The notes: generated by a model from the sequence alone, not told the origin. Positions 45,005 to 55,851 are shown, numbered from the stretch's first letter. The stretch: DNA of 64,000 bases from Myxococcales bacterium (GCA_947483555.1 CANKMW010000029.1:1-64000), one strand, 5' to 3'. Numbers and translations are program-made.

Positions 45005-45439
45005 ATGTCCCGGCGATTCACCAGCTTCGATGACGTGATCGCCGCGATCGGCGGCGACCTGCCAGTGGCGACCTCGCCGTGGACCACGTCGCAGCACCTG
45101 GTCCACTGCGCGCAGAGCATCGAGTACACCATCAGCGGGTATCCACAGATGAAGCCGGCCGTGGTCCGCGCCACGATCGGCAAGCTGGTCAAGCGCCGCT
45201 TCCTGGCCCGGGGCGAGATGTCCCACGACACCGCGGCGCCGGTGGCCGGCGCGCCGGCGCTCGACGCGACCGTGCCGGTGGCGTCCGCGAAGGTGCGACT
45301 GCGGGTCGCGATCGCCGCCTTCCATGCCCACGGCGGGCCGTTCGCGCCCCACCTGGTCTACGGACGGTGCAGTCGGGACGAGTACGAGCGGCTGCAGTGC
45401 ATGCACGTCGCCGATCACCTGCGGGCACTGACGTCGTAG
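45005..45439 (+). CDS. DUF1569 / DinB-like protein
   Basis: A 144-residue protein. WTTSQHLVHCAQSIEYTISGYP near the start and YERLQCMHVADHLRAL at the end give the His-bearing helices of a DinB-like four-helix bundle. The DUF1569 group has W...QHL.HCA..IE.S..GYP. These proteins often bind metal and use thiol cofactors, but the role of this group is unknown. It starts 17 bases after the RND gene; the palindrome AGGGTACCCT (44986-44995) lies between them. Confidence 0.7.
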   Translation: MSRRFTSFDDVIAAIGGDLPVATSPWTTSQHLVHCAQSIEYTISGYPQMKPAVVRATIGKLVKRRFLARGEMSHDTAAPVAGAPALDATVPVASAKVRLRVAIAAFHAHGGPFAPHLVYGRCSRDEYERLQCMHVADHLRALTS

Positions 45440-45490
45440 AGTCCGGCGCGATGCGCTACCTGCGGTGAGCGGGCGGCGGCGCCGCGGGGC

Positions 45491-46138
45491 TCAGGTCCGG
45501 CGTTTCTGCTGGCCGTAGTCCGCGAAGCGCGCCTTGACCTTCAACAGCTCGTCGCGGTCGAGGACGTGGGGCTGGCCGAGCTGGCTGGCGTGCCAGTACT
45601 GGGCGGCCAGCGTCTCGACCTCGGCGGCGAGGCGCAGGGCGCCGGCCAGCGAATCGCCGAGGGCGATCATGCCGTGGTTGGCGAGCAGGCAGGCGTTGCC
45701 GCTGCCCAGCGCGCGGGTGGCGGCGATGGCGAGCTCGGCGCTGCCGAAGGTGGCGTACTCGGCGCACGGGATCTCGTCGCCGCCGGCGAGCACGACCATG
45801 TAGTGGATGGCCGGGATGGGGCGGCGCAGCACCGAGACGGTGGTGCAGAACAGCGAGTGGGTGTGGACGATGGCGGCGACGTCGGGCCGGGCGACGAGGA
45901 TGTCGCGGTGCAAGCGCCACTCGGTGGACGGCGTGCGCTGGCCGGCGCGCGCCGAGCCGTCCAGCTTCAGCTCGACGGCGTCGTCGGGATTCAGGTCGGC
46001 GTAGTCGATGCCCGACGGCGTGACGATCAGCCCGTGCGGGCCGCGCACGCTGACGTTGCCCGACATGCCGGGGCTGAGTCCGAGCTGGCTCATCCGCCGC
46101 GCGGTGGCGGTGAGCTGGTCGCGGAGCCGCATCGTCAT
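45491..46138 (-). CDS. Class II aldolase, FucA-type; probable 5-methylthioribulose-1-phosphate aldolase (DHAP shunt)
   Basis: A 215-residue zinc aldolase. Zinc ligands fall at the E. coli FucA positions, E73 (STEWRLH), H92 and H94 (VHTHSLF) and H155 (ANHGMI). Other parts also match FucA: GNVSVR, VTPSGIDY, AIHYMVVLAGGDEIPCAEYATFGS and the end LKVKARFADYGQQ. Here it follows mtnA with a four-base overlap after MTA phosphorylase, and no mtnC or mtnD is near. This is the make-up of the DHAP shunt, where a FucA-like aldolase (Ald2) splits methylthioribulose-1-phosphate to DHAP and methylthioacetaldehyde. Plain fuculose-phosphate aldolase and MtnB dehydratase are alternatives; the FucA likeness argues against MtnB. 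Confidence 0.8.
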   Translation of the reverse strand: MTMRLRDQLTATARRMSQLGLSPGMSGNVSVRGPHGLIVTPSGIDYADLNPDDAVELKLDGSARAGQRTPSTEWRLHRDILVARPDVAAIVHTHSLFCTTVSVLRRPIPAIHYMVVLAGGDEIPCAEYATFGSAELAIAATRALGSGNACLLANHGMIALGDSLAGALRLAAEVETLAAQYWHASQLGQPHVLDRDELLKVKARFADYGQQKRRT

Positions 46139-47172
46139 CGGGCGCGCTCCGCCCGCTCCGTCAGGTCCGGAAACATCGCCGCCAGCCCGGCGGGGCTGGC
46201 GACGCCCCGCTCGGTGATCAGGCCGGTGATCAGGCGGCGCGGCGTGACGTCGAACGCCGGGTTGGCGACCGGGCTGCGGCGCGGCACGATCTCGACGCCA
46301 GCGAGGAAGCGCACCTCGTCGCCCGACCGCTCCTCGATCGGGATGTCGTGCGCGGCGGTGGTCCAGTCGATGCTCGGCGACGGCACCGCGGCGTAGAACG
46401 GCACCTGGTTGTCGTGGGCGGCGAGCGCCTTGAGGTAGGTGCCGATCTTGTTACACACGTCGCCGTCGCGGGTGGTGCGATCGGTGCCGACGATACACAG
46501 GTCGACCTCGCCGTGCTGGAGCAGGTGGCCGCCGGCGTTGTCGACGATGACGGTGTGCGGGACGCCGTGCGCGGCCAGCTCCCAGGCGGTGAGCAGACCC
46601 TGGTTGCGGGGCCGGGTCTCGTCGACCCAGACGTGGAGCGGGTCCCCCGCCTCGTGGGCCTTGTAGATCGGCGCCAGCGCGGTGCCCCAGTCGACGGTGG
46701 CCAGCCAGCCGGCGTTGCAGTGGGTGAGCACGTTGACCGGGCGCCCGGGACGCGCGGCGGCGCGGATCAGCGCCAGCCCGTGGCGACCGATCGCCTCGCA
46801 GCGCGCGACGTCGTGGTCGCAGATGCGGGCGGCGGCGGCGAACGCGGCGTCGGGATCGGCGCCGACCGCGCGCATCTCGTCGAGCGCCCAGCGCAGGTTG
46901 ACCGCGGTCGGGCGCGTGGCGGCGAGCTGGGCGCAGGCGTCGTCGAGCGCGACCCCGGTGCGCAGCGCGATCGCGACGCCGTAGGCCGCAGCGGCGCCGA
47001 TCAGCGGCGCGCCGCGGACGTGCATGTCGCGGATCGCGCGGACCACGTCGCCGAGCTCGGCGAGCCGCAGCCAGCGCACCTGGTCGGGCAGCCGGGCCTG
47101 GTCGAGGACCATCACCGAGCGGCCGTCGTCGGCGAGCTCGATGGCCCGGCGCCAGCGTCCCTCGACCTTCAT
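46135..47172 (-). CDS. mtnA: Methylthioribose-1-phosphate isomerase MtnA
   Basis: A 345-residue isomerase of the eIF-2B alpha-like fold. It converts 5-methylthioribose-1-phosphate to the ribulose form. It shows RDMHVRGAPLIGAAAAYG, THCNAGWLATVDWGT with catalytic Cys152, DETRPRNQG and IVGTDRT with Asp231, then GDVCNKIGTYLKA. The start is ATG 47172, 13 bases after mtnP, while the frame is open upstream. Its stop overlaps the aldolase start by four bases, so the three genes form one operon. Confidence 0.92.
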   Translation of the reverse strand: MKVEGRWRRAIELADDGRSVMVLDQARLPDQVRWLRLAELGDVVRAIRDMHVRGAPLIGAAAAYGVAIALRTGVALDDACAQLAATRPTAVNLRWALDEMRAVGADPDAAFAAAARICDHDVARCEAIGRHGLALIRAAARPGRPVNVLTHCNAGWLATVDWGTALAPIYKAHEAGDPLHVWVDETRPRNQGLLTAWELAAHGVPHTVIVDNAGGHLLQHGEVDLCIVGTDRTTRDGDVCNKIGTYLKALAAHDNQVPFYAAVPSPSIDWTTAAHDIPIEERSGDEVRFLAGVEIVPRRSPVANPAFDVTPRRLITGLITERGVASPAGLAAMFPDLTERAERAR

Positions 47173-47185
47173 GGGGCGTCCGTGG

Positions 47186-48055
<870 letters not shown>

Positions 48056-48140
48056 GGTCGGGGAGTACCACGGATCGTGGCGCCGTCGTTCCCGGTCGCG
48101 GCGGCCACCGGCGCGCGCAGGCCATGATATTCCCTGGCCC

Positions 48141-49715
48141 ATGGGTGCGCCCGAACCCTCGCGCTGGGACGCCATCGTCGTCGGCAGCGGCTTCGGCGGG
48201 TCGATGGTCGCCCATCGCCTGGTCGCCGCCGGCGCCCGGGTCCTGATGATCGAGCGCGGCGACTGGGTCGCTCGCGGCGAGCAGGCGTGGCAGCCCGCGG
48301 GCTCGCTCGAGCTGACGCCGCACTACGCCACCGACATCCCCTACCGCTGCCCGCGCGGTGCGTACCGGCCGGTCATCGGCGGCATCGCATGCGTCGGCGG
48401 TCCGTCGGTGTTCTACGGCTGCGTGTCGCTCCGGTTCCGCGAGCGCGACTTCGTCGGTGACCCCGGCGTGGTCGCCGGCTCGGGCGCGGCGTGGCCGTTC
48501 CGGTACGATGACCTCGAGCCGTACTACACCGAGGCCGAGGCGTTGATCGGCGTGGCCGGCGATGACCGCGGCGATCCGACCGCGCCGCGTCGGAGCCGGG
48601 CCTTCCCGCAGCCGCCGGCGGCGCTGGCGCCGATCTCGCAGCGCATCGTCGCCGCGGCCGCGGGGATGGGGCTGCACCCGTTCCGCTTGCCGCTGGCCAT
48701 CAACTACGGCACCGGGAACGGCCGCCAGACCTGCGTCGGGTGCCGCACCTGCGACACCTACGCGTGTGCGATCGAGGCCAAGAACGACCTCGCCACCCGC
48801 ATGATCACGCCGCTGATCGCTCGGGGCATGACGCTCTGGGAGCGCACCGTCGCGGTGCGGCTCGAGACCGGTGGCGGTGCCGGCGCCCGCATCGCCGCGC
48901 TGCATGTCCATCGCCGCGACGACGGCGTCACGCTGCGCCTGGAGGCCGACCAGTTCGTGCTCGCCGCCGGCGCGCTCGGTACGCCGCACCTGTTGCTGGC
49001 CTCGAAGCTCGAGCAGTCGTCGCCGGCCGGCGACGCCATCGGTCGCCACCTGATGCGTCACGACAACGCCATGGTGTTCGGCTTCTTCCGGTCGCGCCCC
49101 GACCCCGAGCGCGTGTTCCACAAGCAGATCGCCATCCACGACTGGTACTTCGGCGACGCCGGCGCCCGCGACGCGGATGGGCTGAGCAAGCTGGGCGGGG
49201 TCCAGCAGGTGATGACACCACCCCGCGAGCTGGTCAGGTCGCATCTGCCGATGGGGACCCGGGCGCTGCTGGGTGCGTTCACCGAGCACCTCACCGGGCT
49301 GCTGTGTATCGCCGAGGATCAGCCCCGCCGCGACAACCGGGTGCGGGTCGACTGGGAGGTTCGCGACGGCTATGGGCTGCCGCAGCTGGTCATCGAGCAC
49401 GCCTATGGCGACCGCGATCACCGCGCGCTCGGCGCGCTCACCCGCCGAGCCCGGCGGGTGCTGCGTCGTTCGGGAGCGTGGTTCTCCCATACCCATCGCA
49501 TCAAGACCTTCTCGCACGCGGTGGGCACCGTTCGCATGGGGCCGGATCCGGCGACCGCGCCAGTCGACCAGCACGGCCGCTTCCGCGGTGTCCCCAACCT
49601 GTGGATCACCGACGGCGCCGCGCTGCCGATGTCGGGCGGCGTCAATCCGAGCCTGACCATCGCCGCCACCGCGCTGCGCGCCGCCGCCGCCATGGTCGCC
49701 GGGGGCGCCCCGTGA
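48141..49715 (+). CDS. GMC-family flavin oxidoreductase
   Basis: A 524-residue FAD enzyme. It has AIVVGSGFGGS (11-21), the Cys-rich CVGCRTCDTYAC at about 197 (as in the cholesterol-oxidase-like and gluconate-dehydrogenase-like subgroup), and the C-terminal SHAVGTVRMG and GVNPSLTIAATALR. It oxidises an alcohol group, with substrate unknown, and passes electrons to oxygen or another acceptor. Its stop overlaps the start of the Gfo/Idh/MocA gene (GTGA), and the next two membrane genes follow closely, so a four-gene plus-strand operon is likely. Confidence 0.85.
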   Translation: MGAPEPSRWDAIVVGSGFGGSMVAHRLVAAGARVLMIERGDWVARGEQAWQPAGSLELTPHYATDIPYRCPRGAYRPVIGGIACVGGPSVFYGCVSLRFRERDFVGDPGVVAGSGAAWPFRYDDLEPYYTEAEALIGVAGDDRGDPTAPRRSRAFPQPPAALAPISQRIVAAAAGMGLHPFRLPLAINYGTGNGRQTCVGCRTCDTYACAIEAKNDLATRMITPLIARGMTLWERTVAVRLETGGGAGARIAALHVHRRDDGVTLRLEADQFVLAAGALGTPHLLLASKLEQSSPAGDAIGRHLMRHDNAMVFGFFRSRPDPERVFHKQIAIHDWYFGDAGARDADGLSKLGGVQQVMTPPRELVRSHLPMGTRALLGAFTEHLTGLLCIAEDQPRRDNRVRVDWEVRDGYGLPQLVIEHAYGDRDHRALGALTRRARRVLRRSGAWFSHTHRIKTFSHAVGTVRMGPDPATAPVDQHGRFRGVPNLWITDGAALPMSGGVNPSLTIAATALRAAAAMVAGGAP

Positions 49716-50683
49716 TCCGGCTGGCGATGCTGGGTTGCGGCAAGGTCGCCGGCCAGCACGCCGGCCGGCTGGCGCGCCACAAGCGCGACGTGTCGCTGGC
49801 CTTCGCCAGCCGTGATCGGGCCAAGGCCGAGGCGTTGCGGGTCCGGGCCGGCGGGACCCAGGCGTTCGGCAGCTACGCCGAGGCGATCGCGTCGCCCGAC
49901 GTCGACGTCGTCGCGGTGCTGACGCCGCCGCACCTGCACCTCGAGCTGACCCTGGCGGCGCTCGCCGCCGGCAAGCACGTCGTGGTCGAGAAGCCACCGT
50001 TCCCGCACGCGGTCGACTTCGACACCGTGGCCGCGGTCGCGGCCCGCGCCGGCAAGCACGTCTTCGTCGCCGAGAACTACTACTACAAGCCGTCGCTGGT
50101 GAAGCTTCGCCACTTGCTCGCCGACGGCGTGGTCGGCGACGTGCTGTTCGTGCACGTCAACGCCATCAAGCAGCAGCAGACCGGTGGCGACTGGCGCGAT
50201 CAACCTGACCTGGCGCTGGGCGGCGCGCTCTATGAAGGCGGCATCCACTGGGTCGACTTCATGGCCAACCTGGGGATGGAGGTGACGCGGGTGCACGGCT
50301 TCCGCCCGGCGCCGCGGCCAGGGTCCCTGGAGCGCTCCATGATGATCGGCTTCGACTACGCCGAGGGCGCGGTCGGCATGCTGACCACCTCGTGGGAGGT
50401 GCCGTCGCTGGCCCGAGGCCTGCGGCTATCGAAGATCTACGGACGCGATGGCACGATCACGTTCGAGTCGAACGGGCTGTGGATCCTGGTCCACGGCAAG
50501 AAGCACCGCTTCTACATCCCGGGGCTGCGTGACCTCGCCGGGTATCGCGGCATGTTCGCCGACTTCGTGCGGGCGTGGACGGCCGGCACCGAGCCAGCGC
50601 TGACCCTGACCCGGGCGCGTCGCGACCTCGCGATCGTCGAAGCCGCCTACGCCACCGCCGGCACCGGGCAGGAGATCAGATGA
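49712..50683 (+). CDS. Gfo/Idh/MocA-family oxidoreductase
   Basis: A 323-residue NAD(P)-dependent enzyme starting at GTG 49712. The Rossmann part has AMLGCGKVAGQH and AVLTPPHLHLELTLAALAAGKHVVVEKPP (EKP motif). The C-terminal domain has the GIHWVDFMANLG segment with His in the active site. Such enzymes oxidise or reduce sugars, inositols or side chains of nucleotide sugars. The coupling by overlap to the GMC oxidase gene suggests that both act on one alcohol- or sugar-like substrate. Confidence 0.85.
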   Translation: MIRLAMLGCGKVAGQHAGRLARHKRDVSLAFASRDRAKAEALRVRAGGTQAFGSYAEAIASPDVDVVAVLTPPHLHLELTLAALAAGKHVVVEKPPFPHAVDFDTVAAVAARAGKHVFVAENYYYKPSLVKLRHLLADGVVGDVLFVHVNAIKQQQTGGDWRDQPDLALGGALYEGGIHWVDFMANLGMEVTRVHGFRPAPRPGSLERSMMIGFDYAEGAVGMLTTSWEVPSLARGLRLSKIYGRDGTITFESNGLWILVHGKKHRFYIPGLRDLAGYRGMFADFVRAWTAGTEPALTLTRARRDLAIVEAAYATAGTGQEIR

Positions 50684-51510
50684 TGAACTACGCGATCGCG
50701 ACCCTGATCGGCTTCCTCGCCGGTCTGCACACGTCGACCTGGGGCATGTACAAGGACGCTCCTCAGGAGGGCTTCACGTGGGCGAAGTACTTCCGCAGCG
50801 CCATCACCGGCGCGCTGCTCGGCGCCGGCACCCACTACGTCACCCAGTGGGACCTGACCGACCCGGCCGCGCGCTTCGTGTACTGGGGGCTCATCTACTG
50901 CCTCGAGCGCGCGGTCACCGAGTTCTGGAAGTACTTCATCCGCGAGGAGGACCAGGCCAAGTACTTCATCCCGATGCAGTTCGGGATCATGGGCAAGCCG
51001 ATGAAGGACGCGAAGAAGCGCATCTCGATCGGGGTCGGCGTCGCCGCGATCTGCTTCGCCATCTTCTTCGGGCTGCGCGCGGTCGAGCAGCGCTACGCCG
51101 CCGACGTGCCGACCTGGGTGCTGGTGATCACGGTCGGGGCGATCTTCGGCTGGATCTCGGCGTTCGGTGGCGCATGGAAGGACGCCCCGATCGAGGGCTT
51201 CGAGACCTTCAAGTTCTTCCGCAGCCCCGGCATCGCCGCCGCCTGGGCCGCGGTCCTGGTCCACTTCACCGTTTCGTGGATGGTCCTGGCCATCGCCGCC
51301 GAGGGCTTCACGGTCGCCGCCATCGAGACCTACAAGACCTTCTTCTTCCCGTCGCGGCCGCGGGGTAAGTGGGCCGGGAAACCCGTCCATCACCCCGAGT
51401 ACCTGACCATCCGGCTCAAGTTCGTGCCGCTGTGGGTCGGCATCTGGCTGCTGGTGATCTTCCACGGCGGGTGGGCGTTCAGCCGGGCACATCTGCCGTT
51501 CTTGTTCTAG
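50680..51510 (+). CDS. Membrane protein with an internal repeat (KDAP-EGF motif twice)
   Basis: A 276-residue protein with about six membrane segments. The motif KDAPxEGFxxxKxFRS occurs twice: YKDAPQEGFTWAKYFRS (about 24-40) and WKDAPIEGFETFKFFRS (about 166-182). The first is followed by AITGALLGAGTHYV, the second by PGIAAAWAAVLVHF, so the two halves look like a duplication. The start is ATG 50680 or the next codon 50683. GGAG at 50671-50674 is five or eight bases ahead. No family is recognised. It follows directly after the Gfo/Idh gene. Confidence 0.65.
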   Translation: MMNYAIATLIGFLAGLHTSTWGMYKDAPQEGFTWAKYFRSAITGALLGAGTHYVTQWDLTDPAARFVYWGLIYCLERAVTEFWKYFIREEDQAKYFIPMQFGIMGKPMKDAKKRISIGVGVAAICFAIFFGLRAVEQRYAADVPTWVLVITVGAIFGWISAFGGAWKDAPIEGFETFKFFRSPGIAAAWAAVLVHFTVSWMVLAIAAEGFTVAAIETYKTFFFPSRPRGKWAGKPVHHPEYLTIRLKFVPLWVGIWLLVIFHGGWAFSRAHLPFLF

Positions 51511-51521
51511 AGTGGCCGGCC

Positions 51522-52289
51522 ATGTCGCTCTGGCGTCGACTGACCCTCAAGCGTCTGCGTCGGGTCAAGCTGACGCGGCGCTGGCGGCAGTTCGTGATCG
51601 CGCTGGCGCTGTACGCCGTGCTGGGGGCCGCGGTCCTGGTGTGGGCGCGCGATCTGGCCGGCCTCTTCCTGCTCGGCCTGTACAGCATCCCGACCAATTC
51701 GATCGTCCCCATCCCGCACGAGCCCGGGGTCCTCTACTTCGCCAAGTTCTACGATCCGGTGTGGATCGCGGTGGCGGCCACCATGGGCAGCGTCATCGTC
51801 AGCTTCGCCGACTACGCGCTGGTCGAGGCGGCGATGCGCCATCCCCGGGTCAAGGGCGCCAGCGAGGCGCGGCTGTTCCGCTGGGCGGTGAAGTGGATGA
51901 CGCGGTGGCCGTTCGCCATCATCGTGCTGTTCGCGCTGGTCCCGGTCTTGCCGATCTCGGTGGTGCGCGCGCTGGCACCGGCGTCAGGGTATCCGCTCCG
52001 GCGCTACATCGCCGCCCAGATCGTGGGCCGCTTGCCACGCTTCTTCATGCTGGCCTGGGTCGGTCAGGCCGTGATGATCCCGACCTGGCTGCTGGTCGTG
52101 GTCACGGTCGCGGGGACCGGTCTGGTCTACGCGGCGTCGAACCCGGAGCCCGAGGACGACGAGGAAGATCCCGAGGCCGAGGAGATCCCGGTGCCCGACC
52201 TCTCGGACCCCGAGCATCCGATCGACGCCAGCGACAGCACGCGCCTCACGGCGGCCAGCTCGAGCGCCTCGATGCGCGCCGTCAGCTGA
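51522..52289 (+). CDS. VTT/DedA-like (SNARE-associated) membrane protein
   Basis: A 255-residue protein with about five hydrophobic segments. The pattern LLGLYSIPTNSIVPIPHEP, then GSVIVSFADYALVEAAM, FALVPVLPISVVRALA and LRRYIAAQIVGRLPRFF resembles VTT-domain proteins of the DedA family, which have reentrant loops with a conserved Arg and Pro. The end is a soluble acidic tail (EPEDDEEDPEAEEIPVPD). These proteins scramble or transport lipids. It is 11 bases after the duplicated-motif membrane gene. The assignment is moderate. Confidence 0.55.
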   Translation: MSLWRRLTLKRLRRVKLTRRWRQFVIALALYAVLGAAVLVWARDLAGLFLLGLYSIPTNSIVPIPHEPGVLYFAKFYDPVWIAVAATMGSVIVSFADYALVEAAMRHPRVKGASEARLFRWAVKWMTRWPFAIIVLFALVPVLPISVVRALAPASGYPLRRYIAAQIVGRLPRFFMLAWVGQAVMIPTWLLVVVTVAGTGLVYAASNPEPEDDEEDPEAEEIPVPDLSDPEHPIDASDSTRLTAASSSASMRAVS

Positions 52290-52305
52290 ACGCGCGCCGC
52301 CGGCG

Positions 52306-53193
52306 TCAGGCGCGCTTGCCGTCGACCCAGACGTAGAACCCCTCGCCGCTCTTCTTGCCGAGCTTGCCGGCGGCGACCTTCTGGCGCAGCAACTCGGGCG
52401 GCTCGAAGCCGGTGCCGATGGCGTCGGACAGGTAGTCGGCGATGCCGAGCCGAACATCGAGGCCGACCAGATCGGTCAGCTCGAGCGGGCCCATCGGATG
52501 GCCGTAGCCGAGCTTCATGGCGGTGTCGATGTCGGCCGCCGACGCGACGCCCTCCTCGAGCATGCGGATGGCCTCCAGGCCCAGGGTCAGCCCGAGCCGG
52601 CTCGACGCGAAGCCGGGACTGTCGTTGACGACGATCGGGGTCTTGCCCCAGCGCTCTCCGAGCGCGAAGGCGGTGGCGACCGCGCTGTCGTCGACGGCGC
52701 CGTGACGGACCACCTCGAGCAGCTTCATGAGGTGCACCGGGTTGAAGAAGTGCATGCCGACCACCCGCGCCGGATCGGCCACCGCGCCGGCGATCTTGGC
52801 CACCGGCAACGACGACGTGTTGGTGGCCAGCAGCGCGGCCGCGGGCGCGGCGCGGTCGACGGCCGCGAACAGCTCGCGCTTGAGCTCGAGCTTCTCGGGC
52901 ACCGCCTCGATGATCAGATCGGCGCCGGCGCAGGCGATGGCGAGGTCGGCGGTGGCGCTGACGTGGGCCAGCGCGCCGTCGCGCAGCGCCGCCTCGACCT
53001 TGCCCAGCGCGACGCCCTTGTCGAGCGCGGCGGCGATCTTGGCGCGGCCGGTGTCGGCGCCGTCCTGGGTGAGGTCGTAGAGGCGGACCTCGGCGCCGGC
53101 CAGCGCCGCGACGTGGGCGATGCCGTGGCCCATGGTGCCGGCGCCGAGCACGGCGATGGTGCGGATGCGATCGATGGTGAAGCGCACGCTCAT
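52306..53193 (-). CDS. 3-hydroxyacyl-CoA dehydrogenase (3-hydroxybutyryl-CoA type)
   Basis: A 295-residue NAD-dependent enzyme. It has the Rossmann motif AVLGAGTMGHGIAHVAAL, ATNTSSLPV, the substrate loop GMHFFNPVHLMKLLEVV and the C-terminal helix YGHPMGPLELTDLVGLDV. It converts 3-hydroxyacyl-CoA to 3-ketoacyl-CoA in fatty-acid or butyrate-type metabolism. The length fits the single-function form (FadB2/Hbd) and not a fused multienzyme. No partner gene lies near it. Confidence 0.92.
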   Translation of the reverse strand: MSVRFTIDRIRTIAVLGAGTMGHGIAHVAALAGAEVRLYDLTQDGADTGRAKIAAALDKGVALGKVEAALRDGALAHVSATADLAIACAGADLIIEAVPEKLELKRELFAAVDRAAPAAALLATNTSSLPVAKIAGAVADPARVVGMHFFNPVHLMKLLEVVRHGAVDDSAVATAFALGERWGKTPIVVNDSPGFASSRLGLTLGLEAIRMLEEGVASAADIDTAMKLGYGHPMGPLELTDLVGLDVRLGIADYLSDAIGTGFEPPELLRQKVAAGKLGKKSGEGFYVWVDGKRA

Positions 53194-53207
53194 GAGCGCA
53201 CTCTACG

Positions 53208-54053
53208 TCAATCTCGCGCCAGCTCGGGATGGTCGGTCTCGATCCAGCGCGCGCCACGGTGGCGCCAGGCGCGGATCGCGGCGGCGTCGTTGACGGTCCA
53301 CACGTCGAGCACCAGCCCGGCGGCGGCGACCGCGGCCACCAGTTCGTCGCTGGCGGCGCGGTGATCGACGGCGACACCGGCGAAGCCGCGCGCGGCGGCG
53401 GCGCGTGCCAGCTCCGGCGGATAGGGCAGGGCGGCGCCGTGATCGTCGGCGGGCGGGTCCACGGTCCAGTACGCCGGCACGCCGGGCAGCGCCGCGGCCA
53501 CCGCGGCCAGCGCTTCTGGGTCGTAGGCCTGGAGCGCGATCGCGGCGCCGCGCGGTCGCGGATCGGCGGCCAGGATCGCGGCCGCGATGGTGGCGGCGTC
53601 ACCGACCCCGGTCTTGATCTCGACGAACAGCATGCGCCCCGGCGGCGTGGCGGCGAGGGCTTCACCAAGTGTCGGGATCCGTTCGCCACGGTAGCGCGCG
53701 GCCTTCCAGTCCCCGACGTCGAGCGCGCGCAGGGCCGCGAGGGTCGACCCGGCCACCGCGGCGTCGGCCGCGCCGCCACTGGTCCGCCCGGTCGTCGCGT
53801 CGTGCATCAGGATGACGTGGCCGTCGGCGGTGACCCGGACGTCGATCTCCGAGGATTCGGCGCCCAGCGACCAGGCCAGGCGCAGCGCGGCCAGCGTGTT
53901 CTCCGGCGCCTGGAACGAGGCGCCGCGGTGGGCGACGATGCCGGGCAGCGCAGGCATGGTGGGCGAGGACGGCGTCGGGCCGGGCGGTGAACCACCGCTG
54001 CCGCACGCGGCGGTCGCGATCAGCCCGAGCAGCAGGCAGCGCGGCGAGCGCAC
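53208..54053 (-). CDS. Glycerophosphodiester phosphodiesterase lipoprotein
   Basis: A 281-residue GDPD. GTG 54053 gives RSPRCLLLGLIATAAC (Cys17), a good lipoprotein signal; ATG 54094 is an alternative with a long n-region. The core has IVAHRGASFQAPENTLAA, SSEIDVRVTADGHVILMHD and, near the end, LVLDVWTVND. The two His and the EID acid form the metal and catalytic site. It would split glycerophosphodiesters to glycerol-3-phosphate in the periplasm. It is 14 bases beyond the acyl-CoA dehydrogenase gene on the same strand. Confidence 0.88.
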   Translation of the reverse strand: MRSPRCLLLGLIATAACGSGGSPPGPTPSSPTMPALPGIVAHRGASFQAPENTLAALRLAWSLGAESSEIDVRVTADGHVILMHDATTGRTSGGAADAAVAGSTLAALRALDVGDWKAARYRGERIPTLGEALAATPPGRMLFVEIKTGVGDAATIAAAILAADPRPRGAAIALQAYDPEALAAVAAALPGVPAYWTVDPPADDHGAALPYPPELARAAAARGFAGVAVDHRAASDELVAAVAAAGLVLDVWTVNDAAAIRAWRHRGARWIETDHPELARD

Positions 54054-54094
54054 GCCGCGATGGTAGCATCCGGGTCTGCGCCCGCCCCGAATCA

Positions 54095-54670
54095 TCAACG
54101 ATCGAGCGCGACGTAGACCGGCGGCGTCAGGCGGGCGAGGCGCGAGATGGCGTCGTCGCCGAGACCGAACACGACGAGGGGGGTAGTCGCCGGCCAGCTC
54201 GCGAACGCGTCGGGCGGCAACGCGGCGGCGAGCTCCAGGCCAAGCGCGGGCGTGGTGAGTTGACCGGTGTGCGGCGCGTAGAGCTGCACGACGTAGGCCG
54301 ACCTGACCATCGGCAGCGTACGGCACAGCTCGATCACGCGGGCGACGATCGCAAGCACCGGATCTTCGGCGAGGGCATCGATCTCCCGCAGCAGATCGAT
54401 CAGCGCCGCGGCGTCGCCGTCGCCGTCGAACTCACGGGTGGCCCACACCGCGGTCTCGCTCGCGCTCGGCAGCGGGTCGCCGGCCGCGGCCAGCGTGCGG
54501 ATCCGCGGCACCAGGACGTGCTGGAGCCACTCCTCGGCGGCCAGCGTGTTGCACCCGAACGCCCCCATGTCGACGAGGCGCGCTTGATCGATCGGATCCG
54601 CCGACCAGCGCCCCAACCGCCGCAACTCGGCCTCGATCCGGTCGGCGATCGCGGTTGCGCGCAGGTTCAT
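54095..54670 (-). CDS. YqcC-like (DUF446) protein
   Basis: A 191-residue protein. Residues about 1-70 match the YqcC/DUF446 pattern: GRWSADPI, MGAFGCNTLAAEEWLQHVLVPRIRTL and AAGDPLPSAS (compare ...W.QW.F.PR......G.PLP). The rest is a longer tail than the family usually has, with IDLLREIDALAEDP and LPMVRSAYVVQLY. Function is unknown. ATG 54670 starts it; the frame runs open upstream to 55240 in the pseudogene region. Confidence 0.55.
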   Translation of the reverse strand: MNLRATAIADRIEAELRRLGRWSADPIDQARLVDMGAFGCNTLAAEEWLQHVLVPRIRTLAAAGDPLPSASETAVWATREFDGDGDAAALIDLLREIDALAEDPVLAIVARVIELCRTLPMVRSAYVVQLYAPHTGQLTTPALGLELAAALPPDAFASWPATTPLVVFGLGDDAISRLARLTPPVYVALDR

Positions 54671-54949
54671 CGGCAAGGAGTGTACAGGGCCGTAACCCTG
54701 CGCAGGCGTCGGCGTAGCCGACGCGATGAGATCGCACCTGGTACCCGCACCGGTGTCGGTTGGGGGCATCACTTCAACCGCGGATTCCCCCGGCGCCCGC
54801 GGCGCCGCCCATTCCGGAAGGACTTCTGGGTGAATGACGATCTCGGCGGCGCCGGCGCGGGCCCGCGCGTCCGGGCTCGCGCTCTGGCTCACGCCGCGAA
54901 CCCCTGAAATTCCTGGCACATGCTGGCAGCCGGGCGGCAATTCCAGTCT

Positions 54950-55851
<902 letters not shown>

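Noticed and set aside
45491..46138. MtnB (methylthioribulose-1-phosphate dehydratase) for the class II aldolase
   Set aside because: Zinc ligands and the IHYM...GG...IPCA.YATFG block match FucA closely, and no mtnC or mtnD follows.
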